Of a DNA stretch of 64,000 bases, positions 25,288 through 39,800 are shown piece by piece. This stretch comes from Kudoa neothunni (lineage: Eukaryota > Cnidaria): positions 14,446,001 to 14,510,000 of the forward strand of contig OZ199838.1 in NCBI GenBank assembly GCA_964304625.1, given 5' to 3'. A program made the translations under genes and the position numbers. The notes under the pieces were generated by a model that did not search any database, was not told the DNA's origin, and saw only the letters and a program-made list of their open reading frames with translations. Numbering within the stretch: position 1 is the stretch's first letter; each line of letters opens with the position of its first letter.

Positions 25288-28200
25288 TTACGGACATAAA
25301 ATAATAAAGTACTCTTTCAAATCGATCCAATATTATTTGATGATTCGAGGTCTTTGAATCTCTTATATTGATGATTTATTTAATTTAACTAAACATTAAT
25401 AATTAGAAATTAGCTTTTACTCAAATAAGAGGAATAAGAGTTTGACTTAGTTATGTTTTTATTTTCTACAGGAAGAATCTGACAAGCTTGGAGATTATCC
25501 TGGTATTATTGTAAGACACTAGCGCTTTTTGTGATTTATTAATTTTAAAAGTAAAGGTCGTTTAATATTTAATTTTCTTCCAAAATGGTTTTTCTTTTTA
25601 CATCAGCCTTAATTTTTATCATAGAATAAAAATTATAACAGAAAAGGTTGTTGTTTGAAAGGAAGGAAGTATTCCTACGATTTAATATCACGATCGCAAA
25701 ATTAGATAAACGAAAATTTCCGTGTATCTTTGTTGTGACGGTTTTGTCGGTTGTTCCTTTCAGATGATAAATTCACTTGAAAATCAATGTTGAGTTTCCC
25801 AATAATTAGTTAATAGCTTATACGAACATAACCTATATTTTTGAGGAATTGTTTGTTTATTCTCACTTTTTTCTTAAAGTGATGGCTAAGAATTGCTTGA
25901 ATTTTTTTCCTAACCGGTTAAATATTTTTACATTTGGGATGGTTATTTTGTTGAATTAAATGATAACCACATAAAAATAACTTTTATCCAAGGGGAAAAA
26001 TTAAATTGAAAATCCTCGGGGTGCCTTAGGCACCTGCGTAAATTTTTTTAGCTCTGTCTTCCGAGTTTTAAATTGATTAAAATAATGATCAAAGTATGGT
26101 CCACATAATAATTAGAGAAATTTTATGGATATCCCTTAAATAAGTTAAAATATGATTTGTTTTCATTGAATTTTTTAATTATTCCTCAATACTTAAAAAA
26201 TTAGGTTATCAATATAAGTTTATACCTGTATATGATATAAAATACGATTATTAAGTAATGTTTGCTAAAAAATTCTTATTAAAAGATTAATGTGTTTTTT
26301 TGTCTAACAACAATATATTTTTTGAAACAAATTTAACATTGCCGCTTAAAATTGTATACGGTGGAATTCTAAAAATTAAATGCATATTACTAACATTTTA
26401 GATCAAACAACATGATATAAAATGTTTTAACTTGTAGATCTTAATTGAGAATTTTATTAATTCTGTTAAGTTTATTACTATATCATTAATTTTTTCTATT
26501 AATGATAATTATAATGTTCAACAGTTACATTCGTTAAATCTCAAAATTTGGGGTCGTTTTCGTTATCACTATTCAAATTTTTGAATATAGTGGAGCTTGA
26601 AAAACAAGATTGGTTAACAATGTCTAATCATATTTTTTCTATTGAACTGTATAATTCAAAGACAAAGTGTGAGTTGTTCGGACCGCTAAGATCATTATTC
26701 CATATCAGTGATAATTAATTTAAGAATATTCTAAAAATTTAGCCAGATCTGTAACCCATAAATAAGAGTTGGGATAATTATGAACAGAGGTGGCAAAGGT
26801 ATATATAACATCGAAGAAATAACTTATGTTTCCTGAATGAGTGGACAGAAATAAGCCACAAGTAAAAAACAGAATAAATATAAAAATCGATTCGTGCTAT
26901 TTTATTTTTGAATACTCAAAATAGTGTGCCATTTTAATAATTTATTCATCATAAATTTTTGGAACATTCACGAAAAAAAAGAAAGAAACTTTATTTAACC
27001 CTCTAATAAATTTTGGGGAAATTCTTACCGCAATAAGAAGTTATTGGATGTATACGTGATTTGTTTGCTCTTCATGGGATGCGAGTTTTTTTCCTAATCT
27101 TCCAACCGGTAAGCAATATATGATTTTAAAATATTATGACTAAAAATATAAAATCAGAAGAATTATAGCAAGTTTACACCAATGAATTTTTGGTGTAAAA
27201 ATTATCCCAGATATTTTTACATTAATTGATAGATAAAATAATAATTAATGCATAAATCAAATTTTGGGTTTATCTTATGGATAAATTTGAAATTAAATGA
27301 TTATTACCCATATGAATGTTCACGTGACTGACCTTTTAATCTTAAAATTGCGATAATTGCGATGGATTTCCCCGATAATGATTAAAATGATGATTAAAGT
27401 TCTTTTAAAGTGATTATGAATATTTTAAAACCGATATGTCGGGAGAATCTTACGATATTGATACTGAGAATTCGGGTCAATCCACAATCAATAATCACGA
27501 TCTATGGTGGTGTTTTTCCGATTAATGGATTTATTATTAATAAATGTGTTTCATTTACAAAAAAACTTGTGAAATAATATGGTTATGAGAAAGTTTTTGA
27601 AAATATGGAAAAATTAATATATCATTCCACTAATGGAAAGAGTCCTTGGAGCCCAAAATTCTAAGAGTTGGACCTTACCTATTCTGCTATAACTCGCCAC
27701 AACAGATAAATGAACAATATTTTCAAGATTTGAATGTTTACAGCAGATTAATAATAAATCCACTACTGCTTGTTTCAGATACATGAAATTGTCGCAAAAC
27801 TCATACTGAATGATTGCGAATCTTATTCTCACGTAAATATTCTATTTTGTTGCCCGAATAATAATTAAAATATTGATTACGTAATATAAATGTGAAGTCT
27901 ACTCAAATATTAAGCTTTAATCAAAAATAGTCATAGCGGATTTTGATGAATACAATTTTCGTAGGATTATGAGAATTACTGCTCGAGATGTTAATTATTT
28001 TTCAGCTGAATCTAGTCATGGGATAATGTCTATTTTTATTTTATGAAATCAAATATTTTTTATGGTTCGAATGGAGAAATAAAAAACTGGGGTAATTTTT
28101 TCCTCAAACTTCATCGGATGGCAATTTATTTTTAGTACATTAGAGTGTTAATATCAATTTTTCTACTTAATTTAAATAAATTAACTCTAAAATAAGTGTG

Positions 28201-28824
28201 AAAACCTAATTGGCTCATAGAGATATATAGTAGAAAAGTTAGCTGAATAGAATAATTATATTTTGTAATTTAAAAGTCACTTAAAGATCTGATCTATACA
28301 CACAAAAAATTCTTTCTCCGTTTGTGTATTTAATCCTCCCCGTATAACTTCCGAAACAAAACGCGTGTGCCTGACTGGGATATTTCTTGACCCCAGACGA
28401 AATATGATTTAAGTTAGTTCAATTTATTTCAATTTTATATATTGTAAACAATACGTCTAGTATAACAATTCCATAGAAAACGCGCCCACGGATTGCTGTT
28501 TCTGGAGTTATTTACGTGAATTTATTTATCAGCAACATTATTGGCATAATGTAAAACTAAAAGCCTAAAACTACATTTTACATTCCTTAAACAATCAATA
28601 ATGTTGATTTCATCATCAAAATGGCCCATAACCTAGGATGAATGAACATTTACGCAGCAATAAACTCCAGATACATCCTTTAATGCTTGGACATTTCCCC
28701 AGTAATAGTCGGTGATACAATAAAATTTAGGATTAGTGATATTATCAAGTCAATCGATATTCTATGAAACAATAAAGCATATAATATTTCATTATAGTAT
28801 TTATTTTCAGATGGGTGTAATGAA
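25288..28824. other. Gene-free AT-rich stretch
   Basis: No exon or RNA recognised. At 26995 a lone TTAA plus CCCTCTAATAAATTTTGGGG matches the right end of the 40330-41509 element, but no partner end was found. Confidence 0.4.
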
Positions 28825-28898
28825 TGGCCGTGGGCGGGGTTCAAACCTGCGAGCCATAGCTTAAAAGGTGGTGGCGCCATTCCGCTGTGTTGACGGTC
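28825..28898 (-). repeat. tRNA-like sequence (degenerate, Lys-like) or SINE head
   Basis: On the minus strand a box-B-like GGTTTGAACCCC is followed by CCACGGCC, which pairs with GACCGT at the 5' side (acceptor-like stem with two mismatches). A CTTTTAA loop would carry a TTT anticodon. The D and anticodon arms do not fold properly, so this is more likely a tRNA-derived relic or SINE head than a working tRNA. Confidence 0.4.
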
Positions 28899-30868
28899 GC
28901 GCATTAGTTCACTTTGGTTACAACTCTTATACTAGCAATTAAAGAGTTTTCTCAATCTTTAAATTGTTATAAGTGTTATATGTAGTGTATTAATCTTATA
29001 TTGTTGTCCAACTCTTATAAAAAGAGTTATTATTATTTCTCGTTGTTCCGATTATAAATTGTAATCTATGGCGTGTTCACCTCATTCTTTGGCTGAAGTT
29101 AACAATAAGGACTCATATTAAAATCCAAGAAAAACAAAAACTTAAAAAATTTTGTTACTCCAATATGCATGCGAAACGAAAACAAATGGAATAATTAATT
29201 GAATTATCGTTAATCTATTGTGGATTATATTCAAAAATAAATACTGCTTTTCGCGGTTCTCGTTTTGGTTTGATCTAAAATTTTGATGTTGATGAGAGAA
29301 ACTCATATTTATAATAAATATATGAGGTTTAGAAAATAATAGAACAAATATTAAATGTAATTTGAGAAACTGTCTTATTTAATGCATAAATCTCTAGCCG
29401 ATAAATTACGAATTTTATTTTCAGATATAAGCGCATTTAATATAAGGACATGAGAAATTTCAACGTAAATAACCAAATTACATCAATGTAGAAACAAAAT
29501 AGTCAATTTGGGATCTTGAAATACCTCAGTCAGTACCGGCAGGGTTAAAGCCACTGAGTACGCATGTGTGCTATAATTTTCTCCGATAAAAACATATTGA
29601 TAAATGATTAAAAGATTAAGTTGCTCAAAAAATTTGTTAGTTTTTATAAATACTTTAAAATTAATCAAATTATTAAATAATGACCATTAAAAAAATTTAA
29701 AATTTATGGACGATATACACGACTTCAATAATGGGATTAAAATTCGTTCATTTGAGAATAATGGTTCACTGAAGTTAACATTCAAATATTGTGTTAAAAT
29801 CATTTTTTAATTTGACTATATCATCATTTTATATTGCGTAATCTTACGTGTGTGCAGATGTTAATTTGGATGGTATATTAATTTGCTATATCGCTTCAAA
29901 GCAATTTAATCCATACAATAAAAATTATCGTAAGTTTATACGTAGCCATATAGGTTTTATTATTTTCTATGAAAAAAAAATGTCATTAAATTTCACTAAT
30001 CATATTTTTAAAGGATAAAATTAAAAAACATTTTGCTTTAATCTTTTCTCCTATAAAATAAAACATTTTTTGAAAAGATTCTTCAATTCAGAATATGCCC
30101 AATTTTGACGAAACTGGAAAACTCACGCTGTTATCTATTTAAAAAAATACTTTATAACAAATTTTCTCCACCAAACTAAGTCATTCTTGTTTATTTTCGA
30201 GATGTTTGCGTTATAACAGTTGTTTTTGATTTGGCTTCAAGATCAAATGTGAAATGCATCTCACCACACATAAGATGACACTCTGATTCAATCAGAAAAA
30301 CACTTTACTAACATAATTGCATTTATATAGTAGAGATCGAATTGATGTTATTACCAGCAGAAAATAGTTGAGAATATACTAGTCATAAAATTCATTTCTC
30401 AAAATTTTATTTTATGTAAATGTATAAACAAATATAAGAACGAACACAATTTCGAATCGTAATCGGAGAACCAGATAAGTTGGAGTAGATTCAGAGATAT
30501 TTTTATTGACTCGTCGTAATTTGCATATGATTGATATAACTATAAATTGTTTCAAATGATTTCATTGATTTTTAAAACAGATAATAAAGTTAAACTATGG
30601 AATTTATTTTTAATATACGATGATTTGCGGAATAAATAATTGTGTGGATTAAAAGGAAGAATTAATTTATAAAATAATCGGTCTGAAAATGATCCATGGT
30701 TATTAGAAATAGAAAAATTAAATTAATTCCAAATCTAGTCTATTGGTAGTATTTAATCAAATCTTATAGTATCTATACCAACGTCACGCAATTAAATTGC
30801 AATATAGAAAATATTCTCCCCACGGAGTATGAATAACTCACAGCGAAAATTATTTCTCCGAAGGAAAA
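28899..30868. other. Upstream flank of the channel gene, no features seen
   Basis: AT-rich DNA without recognisable exon or terminal repeats. Confidence 0.4.
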
Positions 30869-33800
30869 ATGGAAAATTCTTTTGAGGAATTATGGAGTTC
30901 AGAATCTGTCAACAAACTTGAACGGGCAGCTACAGATGACGTCACTTTGGAAGAAAGTGAATCCATCGAATCTTACAATTCGGAAGAATATTGTCGAATG
31001 ATTGCAAAAAATCTTGATAATAGTGAATATTACGAAAAAGAAACCAACAGAAGAAGAAAGATTGCATTAGATATGCTGAAGCGTTTAAATATTGAAAATC
31101 TAAATCGTACTCAGGCAGATAAATTGTTGGCGTCAGTGAAAAGCACATCGTTAAAAATTCAAATATTTGTCAAAGTTGTATCCACAACCAAAGTATGAGT
31201 GTATCGCTAGTCATTATGCTACGTGATTGGGGGCAGTTTTATAGATTGTTGTTGTTACTTGTATTGCTGTTACATTTGAATGTTACCATTAAAAAGACTA
31301 TGTTTGAGTATTTGCACATCGCCTATGCCGAAAGGGTAAATACGTGCATATGTTAATGTGATCAAATGCTTTTAGATACAACTATCGATTATTCTAATAT
31401 TTTATGTGATGGATTGTACTGTGAAAATCATACGATACGGTTTCATGACTAGAGAACATTCATTCTTCAAAACATTCATAAACTATTTTGAGTTGATATC
31501 CATAGCTTGCATGTATAAATATAGATTGGATCGGCTTATTAAATTTTCTTAATTACTTCTTTAGTATGGCTATTCTACATATTCAGCATACTGATAGTAG
31601 AAAATTCTGGTTTCCTTATTTGTACTCTCTGAATATACTTGGGCTGTTGACCATATTGGATTTCTCCCCGGGTATATTGACCAGATTGGAGTAACTTAAT
31701 GTTTGTGTAAACATGAGAAAATATGTAGGCTCCGAGAAAGTTTTGAAGATGTTTAAAGTTGTCGTTATAAATTGTGTTCCTAAATTGTTGCTACTGTTTC
31801 CTTTCTGGCTTGTATTGGCTATTCATATTCAATATTTTGATAGAATCATCAATCACTTGAAAATTGGCGCCAAGGCGGCACCACCTCCTAAAAACGTAAT
31901 TTTAAGAACACTACATTCACAATAGATTTCCCTACGACAGAATAAATTGACGCTAAAAATAATTTATAATCTCATTTTCTTCATGAGAAAATATAATTAT
32001 ATTCATAACAAGTTTCCAATATAATTAATCTTCTTGTGGTAATTTTTTCTTTCACATTAAACTAAGTTTTTCTTCTCATAAAGTTAAAATAATTAAAACA
32101 TCTACATTTTAGATAACTATTACCTACTTGTAGATAATTCTTTTAATACTGGAAGGAAAAAATACGATACTAATGATAAAAATTACTTAACAAGGATTAA
32201 ATATATCATAATTATTACAGCATTAACTAGATTCATTATTATACATAGTAAATTGTATAGAAAATTTTATTTCTTTGACAATTTATTATTTTTATCAATA
32301 AATGAAATAGAAATTCTGCATATTTATTTATCATTAAAAATTCTAGTAATACAAAGCTGGACTCATTAATACTACAAACAATATAAAAAACTATTTGTTA
32401 AATAATATTGACTCAACAAGAATAATTTCTTAATAAATATATAATAAAATAATAAGAATTTATGTGTTAATGCCAACGAAAAAACCCCTTTACGTGTATG
32501 ATAAGTGTATAACGACAAAAATTGCCTGCAAATTTAAGATCATAAATAAATTTATCAAAATTGAAAGTATTCACTTTGCATTTCGACTTCGTTTGGTAAA
32601 TGAATAGAAATAATTGATTTCTATTTATTAGAACAAATGTGTAATATCTCTTCGATATTTCGAATGTGAATTATTAATCAGTGTATACTTAGGAGAATTA
32701 ATAAAAATTTTCTTCGTAAATAGGTGGTTTTTTCTAATTCACATGACGCAATGAATAGTTGTATGGCTGTATCCCATAAAAAATTAATAACTTTAGACTA
32801 CCGCTGGCAAGAATCAAACAGCAGCAGCAAAAAAGACTGCGACAACATCTGGATTTGTGTCGATTCCCTCTTTGACTCAGTCTAACTTTTTCTACCATAT
32901 CTATGCTGTGTTTATTTTTACTCACGCTCGTGATTCTGGAGAGTTATATCACATGGTGAATAACTGAGATCGCCTTCGCTAAATTTATCCTATGTGTAGA
33001 TGTTGAATGGCACCAATGTAAACATACCTTATTTGATATTTTTGAATTTGCTCGGTTGGCTGGTTGTTAAAAACGTGGTGCTTGGATATATTTTCGGTAG
33101 CATATCACAGTATACGGATTATTTTTGAGTTTTGAGAGTTATACTGGGATTTAGTGTGTCCACAATGGAATCAATCTATAATTCCATACGAAATGCTACG
33201 CTAGAAAAATTGAGAATCGAGAAAAAACTTACCTCAATTCTGTATTTTGATCGTACGAATATAACTGTTCTAGAAGTGGAAAAATATAAAGATGAAATCA
33301 GGGCTTTTTGGAGTAATTTGACAGTCGTCCTCATTCGATACGTTCGATATAACTCCAAGTATTTGATAACTTTTCAATAATTCATTTTTATAAATCTCAA
33401 AGAAATCTTATTAATTTAAGAAGAAAATACAAAAATATTATCCACTTCATGAAAAACTATTTCTCAAGTTTGTGGTATATCTATATAAATTCAGTAATTG
33501 TGCTAGTATACACAGTTGTCATGTTTTCTTATGATGCTGACCATGTACCGATATTTTTCACCATTCAAAGTAGACCTTTTTGTCGTTAATCCGTCTTTAT
33601 ACATATCTGCATTAATAAAATAAGATTACTTTGAGTTAATGATCGAAGTGTATTTTATCACGGAATTGATGGTAAAGTGGTTAACATTTGGGAAAGAATT
33701 TGCGTACAATAAAAACCTCCAAGAATTCGAAATTATTGTACGTTTAATTGATATTTTACATAATGAATCTACACATTTAGATAACTATTCTATCCCTGTA

Positions 33801-36800
33801 TGATATATACCTTCTGTTTGCGTATAATTACACGTATTCCTTCACCATTCTGAGAATTATATCTCTTTCGAAGTTGATATTCCATAGAAAGTATTTATAA
33901 GTTCAAAAATATACAATCGTTGCTTTAACCTTCTAAATAAAATAGGGTAGATTTCTACCCTAAATGAATTTAGCCAACAATATTATAGTGTATAAACGGA
34001 ATATAACTCCTCACAACTTTTTTTAATCTCTTATCTTTATAAAAACTTTCAGAAAAATGAGTTGAAATTTTTTTTGACATATATAAAAAAAGTTAATGTA
34101 AAAACACCTTCCGAATAAAATTAATTAAAATATTGATACATGTGATTTTTAAAAATTTACGGAAATTCGATCGAGCAAATAATGAATAAATAACGAAACA
34201 CTATACATGCGAAGCCAGTACGCACGCGCCGCGTAGATATAATCAAGTTGTTCTCTCCAGAATACAGCGATAACTCCTCATTCTCTCATTATTTTTATAC
34301 CAGTTATTCAAAACACGATTACTTTCCATCAGATTGCTTATTTCTACGTTATAGTGAACATTAAAAAACAAATGATATAATTATTCATTAATTTGACAAT
34401 TTTTGTGTTTTAGAAAGAGTTTATAAACATACATGATAACTTGTTTGTGAGTTACGCATTATTTTCCATCATTTTGTGTTTTTTACGCAATGTTACACTA
34501 CTTAGTTTAAAATAAGAAAAATTAATTGGCAGCTGTTATAAAACTTGAATTAAACGTTAACTCTAAACAACCGCAGAAATACACCTATAAATACAAGCAT
34601 ACTCCATAGAAATGTAACAACGTTAATGTGTGCGCGTGCATATATTGAATATAACTTTAATAATTGATCATTTATTCAAAATTTACTCGAGGAATTTTCC
34701 TCATATTTTGTCAGTCAATGCTGAATTTTATTTGGAGGATGTAAATTTTTCAGCTACATAGAAGGTTAAAATTGATTTTCGATGACAAATATATTATTTC
34801 AATCAACTTTTAAGTTATAGTAAAATTCTAAACAACTATTAATAGTTTAATCACTGACTATGTAAGCCAAGGGAAAAAGAAATGTCCCTGAGATAAAAAG
34901 TAGGACAATTGACGTAGGCTTTGAGTCATTATATTTTTGATCAACTCATAATACATTAACTTAAAATATTTCTGATAAATTCAAAGGAATAAGGCTCAGA
35001 AGGTATTGACTAATGCTCCCAAAATTTAACCCTTTAAAGTCGCTATGACATGGACAATATGGCGAAGTGGCGTTAGGTCAAGATCGCATACTGTGAGATT
35101 GTCAGTTCGAAGTCTAGTCCGCGCGTTCCTGTACTCCTAATCCGAAATTAAGTAGAGAGGCTACAGTAATCGCAGGAATCTACGATTTATCATGGTCGGG
35201 CTTTTAGTTGGGAGGGGAGCCTGTAGGAAGCGTTGATCTTCGGAACCTATAAACGCCGGGGTACAGGGACGAAATAAAACCCAGTAGGGATTTCCCGTAG
35301 AGTCGACGCCTGCATTCAGGTGACTTTCCTAGACCAATTTTGGGTTAGTCCAGGGTATGGTTGTGGTGGTTGCTCCGAAACGAGTATGTTTAGTGGGTTA
35401 AAATTCAACACTACCGCATAAATATAAGTCGCCTTAATGTGAAGCTGCGGTGCCTGTGCCTAATGCGTAAATAGAGAGGGCCTAACCAGCCCTAACTTCA
35501 CAACTTAACAAGTTGCGCCAGGGGTTTGACTTTGTAAGCAAAACGAAAAATCTAAAGTAGCTATAAGCTCGAAATTGTCCAATCTCAGAAGGGATTCCAA
35601 TGAGTCTCAAAAAATTATAGGCCTTGAACATTTTAGCCCTAATATTGCAGAATCTGTGGATATTGAATCCAATAAATAAATCCAAAATTCGGTCCACGAT
35701 GATTATATCTCATTGAGAATTTTGATATTGTCATTTGTTAATTTATTCCTATTTATTCAAGACATAAGGCGAAAGGAAAACTAAAATATAGCAAAATAGT
35801 AAAAACTGATAGTAGTCCGTATGAAACCAACATTTTTCTATAGCATATAAAAATTAAAATTAAGTTCTATTAATATTTTGTTTCAATTTGAAATTCACCC
35901 AACACATTGAAAGTTTCGACTTGAAATTTATTAACGGCAGTCAACGCGAATCTCACGAATTTTCACGAACCAGGTCCAAGGAAATTAATAATTATACTAA
36001 CTACGATTTTATAGGGTGATTTTCGAATAAAAATAATAAATAATTCGAATATTAATTTTAAATAATTTTTAGAATAAACTAATCGAATAAAAATCGGGAA
36101 TCAATTTGATAGGAAGATTTTCTGAAGATAAAATTTTACCTCTAAGATTAAAAAAAGTTCAATTACATTAATAAAAGCAGCTGAAACCTCAAGGAATACC
36201 AACACATAAAAAAGCGATGATAATTTTAATTATGATTTAGGGTCAGTTTAAACCCCAAAATCTTTAAAATGATTATGACAAATACCCAACTTAAATAAAC
36301 TAATTTAACATGTTTTTCCATATTGTAGTCCTTTTTTATGATATAAAATCCATTTAAATCAGCATAAAACTAAAATAATTAATAACATTTCAAATATTTG
36401 AATATATTAAAATTATAGAGGCAAAAAAAAGTTGATGGTGGATTTGAACGGCTGCAAGGAAGCATGTGTTTCAGTTATACGTCATCTTGTTTGGTTGTTA
36501 GTATTGAGCTTGGGGTTAACTATTTTGGGAATGGCACTATTTGGATTATTGTATTTATCCAATTAGAAATATTTTCAAAATTTGGCAAATTTATAGAACC
36601 AACAGTGTACATTGGACACCATTTCCACGTTTGTTTGAAAAATTTGATTTGAGTTTCACCATTATCTATTCAGTAATGATTTATTCACCGCGTCTTTATT
36701 CGTATATTGATTTGGAAAGTTATGGTACCATTAACAACAACAACAATAATAATAATAATAATTTATTATATGTCGTTTTTTAATAAATGATAATCGATCT

Positions 36801-39800
36801 AGTTTGTGATTAGTAATTACTGGTGCAAAGGCGTTATGACGTCGGTTTACGGCTGTTAAGAGTTTAATGAAAGGTTTCTTTTTCTTGGGTGTTTATTTTT
36901 TCCTCTACGGTAGATATAAGATTTTTTATTTTCATATTTTAATTAGCTTTGTAGTATTTTTCAACAGCTACATCACTTGTATGATGTCTTTTTGTATTAA
37001 TGATGATCAAAAAACGACTCTCCATGGGCAGTTCAAAGTAAGGAACTACACAATTTTATAGGCTAACAAATTATAATCAATTTAAAGAAAAGAAAATTTA
37101 ATTCTAGCAAATGTATGAATTTAGATTTTTTCGGGGTATTTGCATGTTTTATGGTTATTTTTATGTTTGTTATATAGTTTAAAATTATAAGGATGAAAAT
37201 TTGTTTAGAGACTCCTAGAATGTATTAAAAAAAGCGAGAAAAGAAAAACGTGATTATTTAAGAATACTTTAATTTCTAAAGTTGAATTTAGTTAAAAAGA
37301 GGCATCGCATGAGAGAAGATGATGCTTCTAGCTCTGTCAGTTCTGCTTCATCTGAACACATCCCAAAGTAATGAAAAAAAATTAATTTTTCTAAGAAAAA
37401 ACATAGAAAAAGAAAAAAAATTATTACCATCTACAATTCGTGGATCTACCGAATAGCTTCAACGGCTTTTATATTGTCGGCGATGGTGTTTTCAAATATT
37501 TGAAACCGAAAAATATATTAACAATAAAAGTTAAAAGTGAGTTAGAGATAACAAATAATTTGATAAATATATTTATATAGACGTTGTTAGTGTTTGAGAT
37601 AATTTTCAACTTCTTGGTTATTTTTGATTGTCTAATAAATGTAACTTGAATAAATAATATCTAATTATTTATCGAGTGTTATTATTTAAAGATTTATGTC
37701 AATGGTATGATTTCGAACAAAGCACCGACACTGGGAAAATATGAGAATATTATTCTACTGTTGGCGGATTCAGCGGTTCTGTTATCTAATTTGGTTTTGA
37801 TGTAATGTTATGGAGACATTATATATTTAATATAGTTTAGATCATTATATAAAAAAACAATCAATCAAATAATATATCCAATTTTGGTTATAAAATTTTC
37901 GATTGTATATGCGGACTAGCCATTTTCAGCAAATTCAAGATATTTGCAGTAGAATTAAACAATTATTAATTCATCGCTTCATTTTTTTTATTTTCGATTT
38001 AGATCGCCTTTAGAAAATATAAAAACTGCGTTAAAAACAAACGCTATGCGCTTCTTTTATATGTTTTGATTATGATTGGCTATACTTATATCAATATGAA
38101 GTCGTTTAATGTAGAGATTATTGTGTATCACGAATTTCTATAATCAGTAAATTAACAGCACCTACCAAAATTGTGTAATGATCCTATTTTTAACAACGGA
38201 AAAAACTGGTAAAATACACTATAAATTTATTGATAACAAATATGAACGCGAAACCATTGGTATACATCTTTAGGTTGTTGTAAAGGAAAATTTTACACTC
38301 TAAAGGCAGATTCCTTCGACAAAATAAAAGTAATAATTGAATATCTATTTTTTTAAATCATCCATTTTTGATTATAGCTAAAGGATCGAGCGGTTTATTA
38401 CAGTGGAAATGTTCCATTCAATCCCAACAAAAACATCCTCCATTCGTTTGTTTATGTTTTATTTCTACCATTCAACGTTTTCACGTACAAATATTCTAAA
38501 CATTAAATTATTATCTATTTTAAAAATAATATTAATTAGTGTTTATGACAAATTCAACTATCTCTACAATTCGGAAAACAATGCCAATATTCTCTATTTA
38601 ATATTTTGCATCGCCGAATACACCTTCATTGGTGTTTATGCTACAGGAATATTTTATTCAATTTTTATTTCCTACAAAGATGAATTCAATTTTTGTAGTT
38701 ACCTTACAGATAATCAGGTCATTTTTTATCTAAATAATTATATATTATATTGAATTTGTTATATTAATTATATTATAACATATTTGTGTTTTTACAGTAC
38801 ACTTTATTTCAAAATATTATCACCAAAAAATTCTCCAAGCGTCAACCGTATTCCGTGCCTAAGGACCCCGTCTTTCTACTAGCTTTTACCATATGGAAAT
38901 CAAACATATGCAAATACACACTACAAGCGATTGTAGTCGTGATCAACACTCTAATATATGTTAAAGTATTTGACTTATGCTTACTTTTATAAGTTTCGTT
39001 TTAGATTATTGTTGCCTCAAATATTGCCTATATTCAATTGGCAAATTATATTCTTATTGTATTTCACACTATACTACAAAGCTTGATTTTGAATTTTTCG
39101 TTACCAACTGTAACATCACCTTATTATTTCGAAATATATAACCATGTTCCAGTGGAGTCAATTATGGAAACAAAAAACAATTCATATAATAAATCTGCTT
39201 CTTGCGGTTTGTGGAACTGTGAAGTCGGTACAAAACTTGGACCTGGTAATACAAAATTCTAAGCTATCTAATCAATATCGGAATAATTCATATTTATTTC
39301 GGTAGTATCAACGTTACGACGATCTCTTCTTTATAGTCGTTGATTTTATCATTGTAATGACTTATACGGTCTATTTGGTGGATGTCCTGGACAACTTCTA
39401 CTTTGGTCTCTTTCTTAAAAATTCATTTCAAGTATCAATTTAACTTTTACAAATATATGACAGCAATGGTGCGTTATTTTTAAAATAGGGGTTCATTGTG
39501 GCTTTAACTTATGCATTGTATATCTATTACACTTTTATTCTATATGGAATGATGGTAACCAACCTCAGTTATACATAGTTACATATGTTTCTGTTATAAT
39601 AGTGGTTTTCTAATGTGGCAATTGTTGATGATCATAATAATCTGTCAGATTTAAATTTTCGAACGATTGAAGACACCATTAATGTAATTATGAGGTAGAT
39701 ATTAATGATAATATAATTTCGCATGTGTAAATTAATAAATAATTACTTGATATACGAAATTTAGTTTCTCAGCCGGAAGTTATTGGCTTACCTTTCAACG

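Noticed and set aside
28825-28898. A functional tRNA-Lys gene.
   Set aside because: D and anticodon arms do not pair and the acceptor stem has two mismatches.
38403-38753. A 116-codon open frame read as its own gene.
   Set aside because: Its first third is the wrong frame of the pore-III exon and the remainder includes an intron and the domain III S6 exon of the channel.
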